From Dichotomicrobium sp046543175 (GTDB lineage Bacteria; Pseudomonadota; Alphaproteobacteria; Rhizobiales; Rhodomicrobiaceae): DNA of 10,179 nt. This document shows positions 1 through 6,474 of the stretch, piece after piece. Made by a program: the position numbers and the translations under genes. Numbering within the stretch: position 1 is the first letter of the stretch; each line of letters opens with the position of its first letter. The stretch is taken from contig JBKGZY010000092.1 of assembly GCA_046543175.1 (NCBI GenBank), forward strand, positions 1 to 10,179. Direction: 5' to 3'. The notes under the pieces are model-generated. The model was not told the DNA's origin. It saw only the letters and a list, made by a program, of their open reading frames with translations, and ran no database searches.

Positions 1-40
1 CGCGTAACTCTTTGCTTTATCAGTCAAAAATGGAAGGCTA

Positions 41-131
41 TGGCGGAGAGGATGGGATTCGAACCCACGATACGGTTTTGCCGTATACTCCCTTAGCAGG
101 GGAGCGCCTTCGACCGCTCGGCCACCTCTCC
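41..131 (-). tRNA. tRNA-Ser (anticodon GCU), CCA encoded
   Basis: On the minus strand this reads as a full class II tRNA. The acceptor arm GGAGAGG pairs with CCTCTCC and is followed by discriminator G and an encoded CCA (complement of 41-43). The D-arm contains GGCCGAGCGGTCGAAGGC. The anticodon stem CTCCC/GGGAG encloses loop CTGCTAA with anticodon GCT (complement of 95-97), which reads AGC/AGU serine codons. A long variable arm (ATACGG/CCGTAT) and T-loop TTCGAAT follow. The long variable arm and anticodon together fix the identity as serine. A short T-run (complement of about 25-30) lies just past the 3' end and could act as the terminator. Confidence 0.97.
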
Positions 132-148
132 ACTCACAGAGATACTAA

Positions 149-166
149 GCCAAGGGGGGCTTTGGC
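149..166 (-). terminator. weak candidate terminator hairpin after the CAP-domain gene
   Basis: Between the CAP-protein stop and the tRNA gene, GCCAA (149-153) and TTGGC (162-166) form a 5-bp inverted repeat around a G/C-rich loop. On the minus strand the hairpin is followed by TTAGT, which is only a weak U-tract. The position suits a terminator separating the CAP gene from the tRNA gene, but the stem is short, so this is tentative. Confidence 0.25.
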
Positions 167-218
167 AAGGCGGCTGGGGCAAATTCTTTTGGAGAGCAAC
201 GACCAATCGCTGAACCGC

Positions 219-917
219 TCAACTCGGCGATCCTACCACCAGGCTCCAGAAGGTCTCGAATTGCGTGTCCGGCTCGCGCGCCACTGCCACGCCCATATGC
301 GTCGCATCGGGCAGCAACAGGTTGCGGTTGTGATCGGGGCTGAGCTTCCATTCGCGGAACACTTCGCCGAAGGTGATCTGGCCGGTGCCCACATTCTCCG
401 CGGCGACCTTGGGCTCGAAACCCGTCCGCTGGACCCGCTCCCAAGGGTCGGAGCCGTCGGAACCGAAATGGGAGATTCGGTCGTGCTTCGCCAGATCCTG
501 CGCATGGGCGTCCGCGGCCTGTCTCAGCTTGGGATCAAGCGATAGCGGCGCGAGCCCTTTTTCCTCGCGATACGCGTTGACCAGCGCGAGCGCCTGCTCC
601 GGCTCGAAGCTCTCCGCCGGCGCCACAGTCTGCAACTCTTCGTCGCCAGTGGAAGCGGTCGCCCGGCTCCACAATGCGGACAGGCGTTGCGACAGCGATG
701 GCTCGGCCGAATTCTCGGACTTCTTCGCCTCTTTCGCGGCCTGGGGCTCGGCGGTTTCGCCGGCGAAACCGCCCATCGTCGCCGTATTCACCGAACATCC
801 CGCCAACGGCATGACCGTCAGCAACACCGCAACGGTCCCGACCGCGCCTCCAGCCCGCCGCCGGCCCGTCATGTCGCCGGTTCCAAGCCTTCCGCGCAGC
901 GCGTTCACCACATCCAT
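219..917 (-). CDS. CAP/SCP-domain (YkwD-like) putative lipoprotein
   Basis: A 232-residue protein. The N-terminus has an arginine-rich segment, a hydrophobic stretch (about 24-39) and a lipobox LAGC with Cys41, so it is probably a lipoprotein anchored on the periplasmic side. Residues about 42-103 are a low-complexity Ala/Glu/Ser linker. Residues 104-228 match the bacterial CAP (cysteine-rich secretory/antigen 5/PR-1) domain: AYREEKGLAPLSLDPKLRQA, then SHFGSDGSDPWERV, AENVG and SPDHNRNLL. The cavity residues expected in this family are visible as His150, Glu174 and His196. The biochemical function of bacterial CAP proteins is poorly defined; cell-envelope roles are usual guesses. The ATG at 917 has GGAG four bases upstream. 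An in-frame ATG at 872 gives a more compact signal peptide and is a real alternative. A TTG at 947 lacks a ribosome binding site. The gene lies 140 bases after phaR on the same strand. Confidence 0.88.
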   Translation of the reverse strand: MDVVNALRGRLGTGDMTGRRRAGGAVGTVAVLLTVMPLAGCSVNTATMGGFAGETAEPQAAKEAKKSENSAEPSLSQRLSALWSRATASTGDEELQTVAPAESFEPEQALALVNAYREEKGLAPLSLDPKLRQAADAHAQDLAKHDRISHFGSDGSDPWERVQRTGFEPKVAAENVGTGQITFGEVFREWKLSPDHNRNLLLPDATHMGVAVAREPDTQFETFWSLVVGSPS

Positions 918-1057
918 CTCCGCAGGGAATCGCTTCAATGTTCGCAAGTTATGGGCAATACCGTTAAAAAACGGTTTCGATCTGTCCGCCTGACGGAACC
1001 CCGTTAAGCGAACGGCATATCAGTCAACTTATATGGCCTAAAGATGGCGGGAAGCGA

Positions 1058-1717
1058 TCAGGACGCGCCGTCCTCGCCGTCGCTATTGGCGAGCTTGTCG
1101 AGACGCGCGCGCATTTCGGCGAGCTGCGCGCGGAGCTGCGCGACCTCTTCGGCCGAGGCCGGTGCGCTTTCGTTCGTCTGGGGCTGAGCGGCGCTATCGC
1201 CCTGCGCCGACGCGTCGTTCTCGGGCGTGTGAAAAGGCTGGAACATGCTCATCGCCTGCTCGAACATTTCCATGTTCTGGCGGGCCTGTTTCTGCATGGC
1301 TTCGAATGCCGCGTTGCCGAACGGCGATTGCCCGAAGGTTTCGGCGAGTTGCTTGGTATACTTCTCCTGCTCGCGCGTGAGCGTGTTCATGCTGAATTCG
1401 AGATAGCTCGGCACGAGCTTTTCCATCGATTTGCCGTAGAACCGGATGAGCTGGCGGAGAAAGCTGATCGGGAGCAGGTTCTGCCCCTTGCTCTCCTCGT
1501 CGACGATGATCTGCGTGAGAACCTGGTGCGTTAAGTCCTCGCCGGTCTTGGCATCGTAAACAACGAAATCGCGCTCCGAGCGCACCATGTCGGCGAGGTT
1601 GTCGAGCGTCACATAGGTGCTCGTATCGGTGTTATACAGCCGGCGGTTCGCGTATTTCTTGATGACTGCCGGCTCGCTATTGCCCTTGCCGGTCGCGTGG
1701 GAGGTATCATGGGCCAT
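1058..1717 (-). CDS. phaR: polyhydroxyalkanoate synthesis regulator PhaR
   Basis: A 219-residue protein. Residues 18-78 match the PHB/PHA accumulation regulator DNA-binding domain, with the hallmark IKKYANRRLYNTDTSTYVTL. Residues about 80-120 match the second PHB_acc domain (LLPISFLRQLIRFYGKSMEK). The C-terminal part is rich in Gln, Met and Ala, and 189-210 looks like a short coiled coil. By family knowledge, PhaR binds both DNA and PHA granules. It represses phasin genes, often its own gene, and sometimes biosynthesis genes until granules titrate it away. It is divergent from phaA-phaB, which supports a role in controlling PHB synthesis here. The ATG at 1717 is chosen because homologues start a few residues before the IKKYANRRLY motif. 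Its ribosome binding site is weak (GACGAGA about 8-14 bases upstream). The in-frame extension up to 1849 does not look protein-like. Confidence 0.95.
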   Translation of the reverse strand: MAHDTSHATGKGNSEPAVIKKYANRRLYNTDTSTYVTLDNLADMVRSERDFVVYDAKTGEDLTHQVLTQIIVDEESKGQNLLPISFLRQLIRFYGKSMEKLVPSYLEFSMNTLTREQEKYTKQLAETFGQSPFGNAAFEAMQKQARQNMEMFEQAMSMFQPFHTPENDASAQGDSAAQPQTNESAPASAEEVAQLRAQLAEMRARLDKLANSDGEDGAS

Positions 1718-1783
1718 GTTCAATGTCTCGTCAGGTACTGGGGGCGAATGCGCCGATGCGGGGCACCGCCGGGGACCACGGTA

Positions 1784-1807
1784 CGTAAGACAATTTCGTA
1801 AGACAAT
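1784..1807. repeat. tandem 11-bp direct repeat CGTAAGACAAT
   Basis: Two perfect copies of CGTAAGACAAT are separated by two bases (TT), giving a period of 13. On the phaR coding strand each copy contains TTGTCT, which could serve as a -35-like hexamer, so the pair may overlap the phaR promoter. The second copy overlaps the palindrome CAATATTG at 1804-1811. Role unknown. Confidence 0.7.
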
Positions 1808-1856
1808 ATTGCATTGCGGAAGCCGGGGAACAAGCTTTGTGCGGAGCAAGAGGCGT

Positions 1857-1885
1857 TTGGTAAATCTGGCGAAATGCCCGATACT
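1857..1885 (+). promoter_or_regulatory. phaA: candidate sigma70-type promoter for phaA
   Basis: TTGGTA (1857-1862) and GATACT (1880-1885) are separated by exactly 17 bases; each matches 4 of 6 consensus positions. Transcription would begin near 1892 and leave a leader of about 130 bases before the phaA start. Matches of this quality occur by chance, so confidence is low. Confidence 0.3.
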
Positions 1886-2024
1886 CGAAAATGTGATGGC
1901 GTGAGCCTTTCCGGCGGTTCACGCGCGCGGTTTGCAGGCGCACAATGCGACAGGCATCGGAGAACGCGGCCATCGAGGCCCGAAACGGTAAAGTCCGGCA
2001 ACAGCCGGTGAACAGGAGGACGGC

Positions 2025-3209
2025 ATGAGCAATCACGAGACCATCGTCATCGCGGGCGGCGTGCGAACCCCGGTCGGCGCGTTCAACGGCGGCCTCAGCA
2101 GCGTTCCGGCGCATTATCTCGGCCAGACGGTGATGAAGGAGGTTCTGAACCGCGCCAAGGTCGAACCGGGCGAGGTCTCCGAGGTCATCATGGGGCAGAT
2201 CCTCACCGCGGGCCAGGGCATGAACCCCCCGCGCCAGGCCTCCATCGGCGCCGGCATCCCGATCGAGACTCCGGCCTGGGGCATCAACCAGGTTTGCGGC
2301 TCCGGCCTGCGGACCGTGGCGCTCGGCTACCAGGCGATCCGGCAGGGCGACAGCAACATTGTCATCAGCGGCGGGCAGGAGAGCATGAGCCAGTCCAAGC
2401 ATGCCGCCTTCATCCGCCAGGGCCACAAGATGGGCGATCTGGAGATGGTGGACACCATGATCCGCGACGGGCTGTGGGACGCGTTCAACGGCTATCACAT
2501 GGGCAAGACCGCCGAGAACGTCGCGGAGAAATGGCAGATCACCCGCGAGGAGCAGGACAAGTTCGCCGCGGCCTCCCAGAACAAGGCCGAAGCCGCCAAG
2601 AAGGCCGGGCGCTTCAAGGACGAGATCGTCCCCGTGACCATCAAGGGCCGCAAGGGCGATACGGTCGTCGAGGAAGACGAATACATCCGCGAGGGCGTAA
2701 CGGCGGAGAGCCTGTCCGGCCTGCGCCCGGCGTTCGACAAGGACGGCACCGTGACAGCGGGCAACGCCAGCGGCATCAATGACGGCGCGGCGGCCGTGGT
2801 CCTGATGAGCGCGGCTGAAGCCGAAAAGCGCGGCGTGGAGCCGCTTGCGCGCATCGTGTCCTGGGCGCACGCCGGCGTGGACCCGGAGATCATGGGCACC
2901 GGGCCGATCCCGGCTTCCAAGCTGGCGATGGAAAAGGCCGGCTGGACGCCCGAGCAGATCGACCTGATCGAGGCCAACGAAGCCTTCGCGGCGCAGGCCT
3001 GCGCAGTCAACAAGGGCATCGGCTGGGACCCGGAAAAGGTCAACGTGAACGGCGGCGCCATCGCCATCGGCCATCCGATCGGCGCGTCGGGCACGCGGAT
3101 CCTCGTCACCCTGCTCTACGAGATGCAGAAGCGCGACGTTAAGCGCGGCCTCGCCACGCTGTGCATTGGCGGCGGCATGGGCATCGCCATGTGCGTGGAG
3201 CGCGATTGA
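2025..3209 (+). CDS. phaA: acetyl-CoA C-acetyltransferase (beta-ketothiolase)
   Basis: A 394-residue thiolase, the usual length of the biosynthetic family. It condenses two acetyl-CoA to acetoacetyl-CoA in the cytoplasm, the first step of PHB synthesis. The nucleophile Cys91 lies in NQVCGSGLRT, His350 in GGAIAIGHPIGASG, and the second acid/base cysteine Cys380 in LCIGGGMGIAM. These correspond to Cys89/His348/Cys378 of the Zoogloea enzyme. The N-terminal IVIAGGVRTPVGAFNG and NEAFAAQ are also typical. The ATG at 2025 follows AGGAGG by five bases. The gene is followed on the same strand by phaB after 154 bases and is divergent from phaR. This context favours the PHB biosynthetic role over degradation or ketone metabolism. 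The family also includes general AtoB-type thiolases. Confidence 0.97.
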   Translation: MSNHETIVIAGGVRTPVGAFNGGLSSVPAHYLGQTVMKEVLNRAKVEPGEVSEVIMGQILTAGQGMNPPRQASIGAGIPIETPAWGINQVCGSGLRTVALGYQAIRQGDSNIVISGGQESMSQSKHAAFIRQGHKMGDLEMVDTMIRDGLWDAFNGYHMGKTAENVAEKWQITREEQDKFAAASQNKAEAAKKAGRFKDEIVPVTIKGRKGDTVVEEDEYIREGVTAESLSGLRPAFDKDGTVTAGNASGINDGAAAVVLMSAAEAEKRGVEPLARIVSWAHAGVDPEIMGTGPIPASKLAMEKAGWTPEQIDLIEANEAFAAQACAVNKGIGWDPEKVNVNGGAIAIGHPIGASGTRILVTLLYEMQKRDVKRGLATLCIGGGMGIAMCVERD

Positions 3210-3280
3210 TCGAGGACATGGCACATCCGGCGTTTCTGGCAAGAATGAGATAGAGCGGGCGTGACGGTGCGCGGCCCCGA

Positions 3281-3294
3281 GCGGCGGCCGCCGC
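3281..3294. repeat. 14-bp perfect palindrome in the phaA-phaB gap
   Basis: GCGGCGGCCGCCGC is self-complementary. The wider stretch 3269-3296 also begins GCGCGG and ends CCGCGC, so a larger stem can form. It lies inside the 154-base phaA-phaB spacer and could form an mRNA structure that attenuates or stabilises the transcript. There is no U-tract after it, so it is not called a terminator. Confidence 0.45.
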
Positions 3295-3363
3295 GCCTGC
3301 CGGGTATCTGTCGCGGCGCGCGAGACGCCGACGCAGAAGTGGGATCAAGCGGAGGAGACACTC

Positions 3364-4089
3364 ATGGCACGTGTAGCAGTCGTTACCGGCGGCACCAGAG
3401 GCATCGGCCACGCCATCGCCGCAGCCCTCAAGGACGAAGGATACACCGTCGCCGCGAATTACGGCGGCAACGACCAGGCGGCGCAGGACTTCCAGAGCGA
3501 GACGGGCATCCCGGTCTATAAATGGGATGTCGGGGACTACAGCGCCTGCGAAAGCGGGCTGAAGCAGGTCGAAAGCGATCTCGGCCCCGTCGATGTCGTG
3601 GTCAATAACGCGGGGATCACGCGCGACGCGATGTTTCACAAGATGACGCCGGAGATGTGGAACGATGTCATCCGCGTGAACCTGAACTCGATGTACAACA
3701 TGACCCATCCGGTTCTCGGCGGCATGCGCGACCGCGGCTATGGCCGGATCATCAACATCTCCTCGATCAACGGCCAGAAGGGCCAGATGGGCCAGACCAA
3801 CTATTCCGCTGCCAAGGCCGGCATCATCGGCTTCACCAAGGCGCTGGCGCAGGAGACCGCGCGCAAGGGCATCACGGTGAACACGGTCGCGCCGGGCTAT
3901 ATCGACACCGACATGGTGGCGGGCGTGCCGGAAGACGCGCTGGGCAAGATCATCGCGCAGATCCCGGTCGGACGGCTCGGCAAGCCGGAGGAGATCGCGC
4001 GCTGCGTCACCTTCCTCGCCAGCGAGGATGCGGCGTTCATCACCGGCTCGACCATCACGGCGAATGGCGGGCAGTACATCCTCGGCTAA
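3364..4089 (+). CDS. phaB: acetoacetyl-CoA reductase
   Basis: A 241-residue classical short-chain dehydrogenase/reductase. It reduces acetoacetyl-CoA to (R)-3-hydroxybutyryl-CoA, the monomer for PHB synthase. The cofactor-binding motif TGGTRGIG is at residues 8-15 and NNAG at 81-84. The catalytic residues are Ser134, Tyr147 and Lys151 in ISSINGQKGQMGQTNYSAAK, followed by APGYIDTDMV. Family members of this type generally use NADPH. The sequence resembles FabG, but the location directly after phaA and the INGQKGQMGQTNYSAAKAG stretch favour PhaB. The start at 3364 has a strong GGAGGAG at 3351-3357. The 154-base gap after phaA leaves room for a separate promoter or an mRNA structure, although co-transcription is likely. 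No phaC follows. Confidence 0.95.
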   Translation: MARVAVVTGGTRGIGHAIAAALKDEGYTVAANYGGNDQAAQDFQSETGIPVYKWDVGDYSACESGLKQVESDLGPVDVVVNNAGITRDAMFHKMTPEMWNDVIRVNLNSMYNMTHPVLGGMRDRGYGRIINISSINGQKGQMGQTNYSAAKAGIIGFTKALAQETARKGITVNTVAPGYIDTDMVAGVPEDALGKIIAQIPVGRLGKPEEIARCVTFLASEDAAFITGSTITANGGQYILG

Positions 4090-4108
4090 AGCGGCGTCCT
4101 AACTGATT

Positions 4109-4149
4109 GAATCGGATTGGGGATTCACGAATCGCTGGCGTTGTGATTC
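4109..4149. promoter_or_regulatory. cluster of four GANTC (CcrM) sites
   Basis: GAATC (4109-4113), GATTC (4122-4126), GAATC (4129-4133) and GATTC (4145-4149) lie within 41 bases. The inner pair forms the hyphenated palindrome GATTC-AC-GAATC, and the outer pair extends to TTGAATC...GATTCAA, so the cluster is symmetric. GANTC is the target of the CcrM adenine methylase of alphaproteobacteria. Any effect on transcription here is inference. Confidence 0.6.
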
Positions 4150-4154
4150 AAACG

Positions 4155-4181
4155 GTCTGCCGGAGGAGGAGGCCGGCAGAC
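4155..4181. terminator. perfect 9-bp hairpin between phaB and the desaturase; candidate bidirectional terminator
   Basis: GTCTGCCGG (4155-4163) and CCGGCAGAC (4173-4181) are perfect inverted repeats around the loop AGGAGGAGG. The convergent position between phaB (ending 4089) and the desaturase (ending 4245) suits a shared terminator. The flanks are poor in T on both strands (CGTTTG on the minus side), so factor-independent termination would be weak. The loop is an excellent Shine-Dalgarno sequence and an ATG follows directly at 4182, so another function is possible. Confidence 0.45.
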
Positions 4182-4244
4182 ATGTCGAAAGCCCTTTCCC
4201 TTAAGTTTCGCAGCCGGGTGCTGTCGGCCGGCTTTGCGACGCGT

Positions 4245-5333
4245 TCATGCCTGCGATGCGCCGTCTTGCGACAATGACCGCTGCCGACGACGGACAGTTC
4301 TCCCGAGCGGAAGCGTCGTCCGCAGTTCGCGGAAAGAAACCAGCTTCTGTTTCCTCTCATCCCACAAAGCCTTGCCCACGCATTGCAGGCTCTGGAACAA
4401 GGTAAGCCGTCCGAGAGCCGCGTACTCCGGATGATCCTGTAACACCTGCTGCAGCCGATAATACGGAATTCGGCTGGACAGATGGTGGACATGATGCACG
4501 CCGATATTGGCGGTGAACCAGCGCAGGACGCCCGGCAAGTCATAATGCGAACTGCCGTGCAGCGCCGCGGTGTGGAAATTCCAGCCCTCGTCAGGTGCCC
4601 AGTAGGTATCCTCGAACTGATGCTGGATGTAGAAGAGCCAAACGCCGATCGAGGCTGCAAGCAGGATGATCGGCAGATGCACAAGCAGGAACGGGCCAGG
4701 GCCCACAAGCCAGATCATCGCGGCGACCAGAACCGCTATTGCGCCATTCGTCGCCATCGCGCTCAGCCACGATTTCCAGCCGCCGCGCATCAGTCCGCTC
4801 GGCAACCGGTTCGCCAGGAGGAATAAGTACGCCGGGCCAATTCCGAACATCACCAAAGGGTGCCGGTACACGCGATAGAGAAGCTGGCGCCATCGCGGCA
4901 GCGCCAGAAACTCGCGCACGGTCAACGTCTTGATATCGCCGATGCCTCTGCGGTCGAGATTGCCCGAGCCTGCATGATGGGCGGCGTGGTCGCGCCGCCA
5001 GTGATCGTAGGGCGTCAAGGTCAGCACACTGATGACACGTCCAACCCAATCGTTCGCGCGACGACGCCGGAAGAATGCGCCGTGGCCGCAGTCGTGCTGG
5101 ATCATGAAGAGGCGAACGACGAATCCTGCCGCCGGTACGGCGAGAAGGAGTCCTAGCCAATAACCCGCATCCAGCAAGGCCCACATCAGAACCCAGAGGA
5201 GGACGAACGGCAGCGCGGTGATTAACAGTTCAAGCGTGCTGCGTGCGGCGCTGGGCGTGCGATAGCGGCCCAGGAGGTTTGCCAACGCACGGGCGTCAGG
5301 CGGGGTATGAGCGTTCGGTACTTGTTGATGCAT
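4245..5333 (-). CDS. membrane fatty-acid desaturase (FA_desaturase family)
   Basis: A 362-residue integral membrane protein. The three di-iron histidine boxes of membrane desaturases are present in order: HDCGH (80-84), HAAHH (116-120) and HHVHH (280-284). An additional QHQFED follows the last transmembrane segment. Hydrophobic stretches at about 34-78, 159-175 and 196-236 fit the usual four-helix plan. The family inserts a double bond into acyl chains of membrane lipids, using O2 and an electron donor. The arrangement resembles bacterial DesA/omega-6 or Delta12-like enzymes, but regiospecificity cannot be read from the sequence. The ATG at 5333 has GAGAAGG nine bases upstream; the in-frame extension to 5495 is proline/arginine-rich and not protein-like. 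The gene follows the PH-domain gene on the same strand after 181 bases, with no gene in that gap. Confidence 0.92.
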   Translation of the reverse strand: MHQQVPNAHTPPDARALANLLGRYRTPSAARSTLELLITALPFVLLWVLMWALLDAGYWLGLLLAVPAAGFVVRLFMIQHDCGHGAFFRRRRANDWVGRVISVLTLTPYDHWRRDHAAHHAGSGNLDRRGIGDIKTLTVREFLALPRWRQLLYRVYRHPLVMFGIGPAYLFLLANRLPSGLMRGGWKSWLSAMATNGAIAVLVAAMIWLVGPGPFLLVHLPIILLAASIGVWLFYIQHQFEDTYWAPDEGWNFHTAALHGSSHYDLPGVLRWFTANIGVHHVHHLSSRIPYYRLQQVLQDHPEYAALGRLTLFQSLQCVGKALWDERKQKLVSFRELRTTLPLGRTVRRRQRSLSQDGASQA

Positions 5334-5514
5334 GCGCAGGTGCCTTCTCGGCGGATCGTGGATCAGTGTGGTCCAGAACGTCTGGTCCCACCGCAGACCC
5401 GGTTTTTGGTGTGTCGTGCGGGATTTTCTTGCTGTTGGGCGGGGACTTCGGATAGCGGCTGCCACCGGTTGCCGGGGCGAAATCGGTCTCATCACGGGCT
5501 CATGCCGGTGGCAT

Positions 5515-6045
5515 TTACGCGTGGTCGGGCGCTTTCGCGTCGTCGAGCGCTGTCGCGGGGTCGGTCTCTGACGCTTCTGCGCGCCAGTAATTCGATGCGT
5601 TTTCGAGTTCTTTTACAAATTCTCGCGGTGCAGCGATGGCGGGAAGTCTCAAAGCTTCGGTTCCTTTGCCGTAAACAATGATACTTCCGTAATTCAATAT
5701 TCTTCCCAAAACGTCTTGCTCGGAATTGACTTTCTCGACGGACTCGAGCTGAAGCTCATTCACCGAACGCGAAAGCCATCCGCGCTTGATGATGAGCCGA
5801 TCGCTGGTGACCCCGATCTCGGTCGTCCAGATTGGCAGCATCCAATAGGCGATAAAGCCGATGCCAACGAGGCACGCGCCGACCGCGATCCATGTCACAG
5901 GAGCAGAAAAGAAAATGAACGCCGCTCCCGCGAACAATAAACAGCCGATGATCAGAAACCAGGCAAGAACGTATAAGAGGATATGAAAATGCGCTTGGTA
6001 AACGATTTTCTCGCCATCGCTCAATGCCCCTTCGATATAGGTCAT
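5515..6045 (-). CDS. bacterial PH (bPH2/DUF304-like) domain membrane protein
   Basis: A 176-residue protein. Two hydrophobic segments lie at about 22-45 and 48-71. A bacterial pleckstrin-homology domain follows at about 74-148. It shows the family pattern TEIGVTSDRLIIKRGW, then VNELQLESVEKV, then VLGRILNYGSIIVYGKG and an IAAPREFV end. The C-terminal 25 residues are acidic and polar. Proteins of this YdbS/YdbT-like group are membrane-bound and of unknown biochemical role. The ATG at 6045 is chosen because GGAG lies eight bases upstream; a GTG at 6054 overlaps that site. Base composition is lower in GC than neighbouring genes (60-base line 5641-5700 is 40% G+C). It sits between the desaturase and a small secreted-protein gene, all on the minus strand, and may share a transcript with them. 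Confidence 0.85.
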   Translation of the reverse strand: MTYIEGALSDGEKIVYQAHFHILLYVLAWFLIIGCLLFAGAAFIFFSAPVTWIAVGACLVGIGFIAYWMLPIWTTEIGVTSDRLIIKRGWLSRSVNELQLESVEKVNSEQDVLGRILNYGSIIVYGKGTEALRLPAIAAPREFVKELENASNYWRAEASETDPATALDDAKAPDHA

Positions 6046-6111
6046 TCTTCTCACTCCGATTCGCTGTCAGTCACGATTCGAGACACGTCGAAGCGGGCCG
6101 GGTCCGGATCG

Positions 6112-6474
6112 TCAAGACGACGTCTTTTGACCGCTCCATGCGCCCGTGCAGCCAGGCGAAACCCATTTGCCACCGCCTGTCTGCGCGTCGAGACTGCCTT
6201 GCGCCCGGACCACGTTGCCGCCATGGGCAAGCGTGATGGTCACACGTCCAGCCGAGTTGACTTGCCCCCTGGCGTCCACAGCGTGCGGGCCAGCATAGCT
6301 GATCGCGCCATCCTGCACGTCGATCGGCAGGCGATAGGCTTCCTCGCAACTGCCCTCGCGGGCCTCAGCGACGATCGTCCATCGGCCGTCAAAGGGGGTG
6401 GCGGCAGCCTCCGCCGCCAGTGGCGCGGCCGCGAAAAGCCCCGCGGCCGCAACAATGAGCCATTGTTTCCGCAT
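6112..6474 (-). CDS. small secreted protein of unknown function
   Basis: A 120-residue protein with a clear Sec signal peptide (MRKQWLIVAAAGLFAAAPLA, cleavage probably after AEA near residue 23). The mature part begins FDGRWTIVAEAREGSCEEAY and has a repetitive beta-like pattern of Gly-x-Val and Gly-x-Trp motifs. It ends GGKWVSPGCTGAWSGQ. Two cysteines in the mature part, Cys43 and Cys109, could form a disulfide in the periplasm. I recognise the general look of short alphaproteobacterial hypothetical exported proteins, but no function is known to me. The ATG at 6474 has AAGGA seven bases upstream and gives the compact signal peptide. The ATG at 6489, five codons earlier, is also possible. The PH-domain gene begins 66 bases downstream on the same strand. 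Confidence 0.72.
   Translation of the reverse strand: MRKQWLIVAAAGLFAAAPLAAEAAATPFDGRWTIVAEAREGSCEEAYRLPIDVQDGAISYAGPHAVDARGQVNSAGRVTITLAHGGNVVRAQGSLDAQTGGGKWVSPGCTGAWSGQKTSS

Larger units (their letters stand above)
1718..2024. promoter_or_regulatory. phaR-phaA divergent intergenic control region
   Basis: This 307-base stretch has no convincing gene and must hold the promoters of both phaR (leftward) and phaA (rightward). Visible elements are a tandem 11-mer CGTAAGACAAT (1784-1794 and 1797-1807), the palindrome CAATATTG (1804-1811) running into TTGCATTGC, and a hairpin CCGGC/GCCGG (1995-1999, 2004-2008) just before a strong Shine-Dalgarno AGGAGG (2014-2019) for phaA. TGC-rich sequences have been reported as PhaR targets in Paracoccus and related bacteria, so the 1804-1817 stretch is a plausible autoregulatory operator. 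That assignment is inference. Confidence 0.6.

Noticed and set aside
12..545. Plus-strand open frame through the tRNA gene and the CAP-protein end
   Set aside because: It runs through the antisense of a complete tRNA-Ser, so it cannot be a real gene.
960..975. Inverted repeat ACCGTTAAAAAACGGT between phaR and the CAP gene, considered as a terminator
   Set aside because: Six-base stem with a tetraloop but no T-run after it on either strand; it may be an operator or chance.
1731..3242. Long minus-strand open frame (503 codons) antisense to phaA
   Set aside because: Shadow of a high-GC gene: it covers phaA exactly, its translation is Ala/Arg/His/Asp-rich with no domain, and phaA has all thiolase motifs and a strong ribosome binding site.
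5460..5513. Inverted repeat TGCCACCGG/CCGGTGGCA after the PH-domain gene, considered as a terminator
   Set aside because: The loop is 36 bases and no T-tract follows, so a functional terminator is doubtful.
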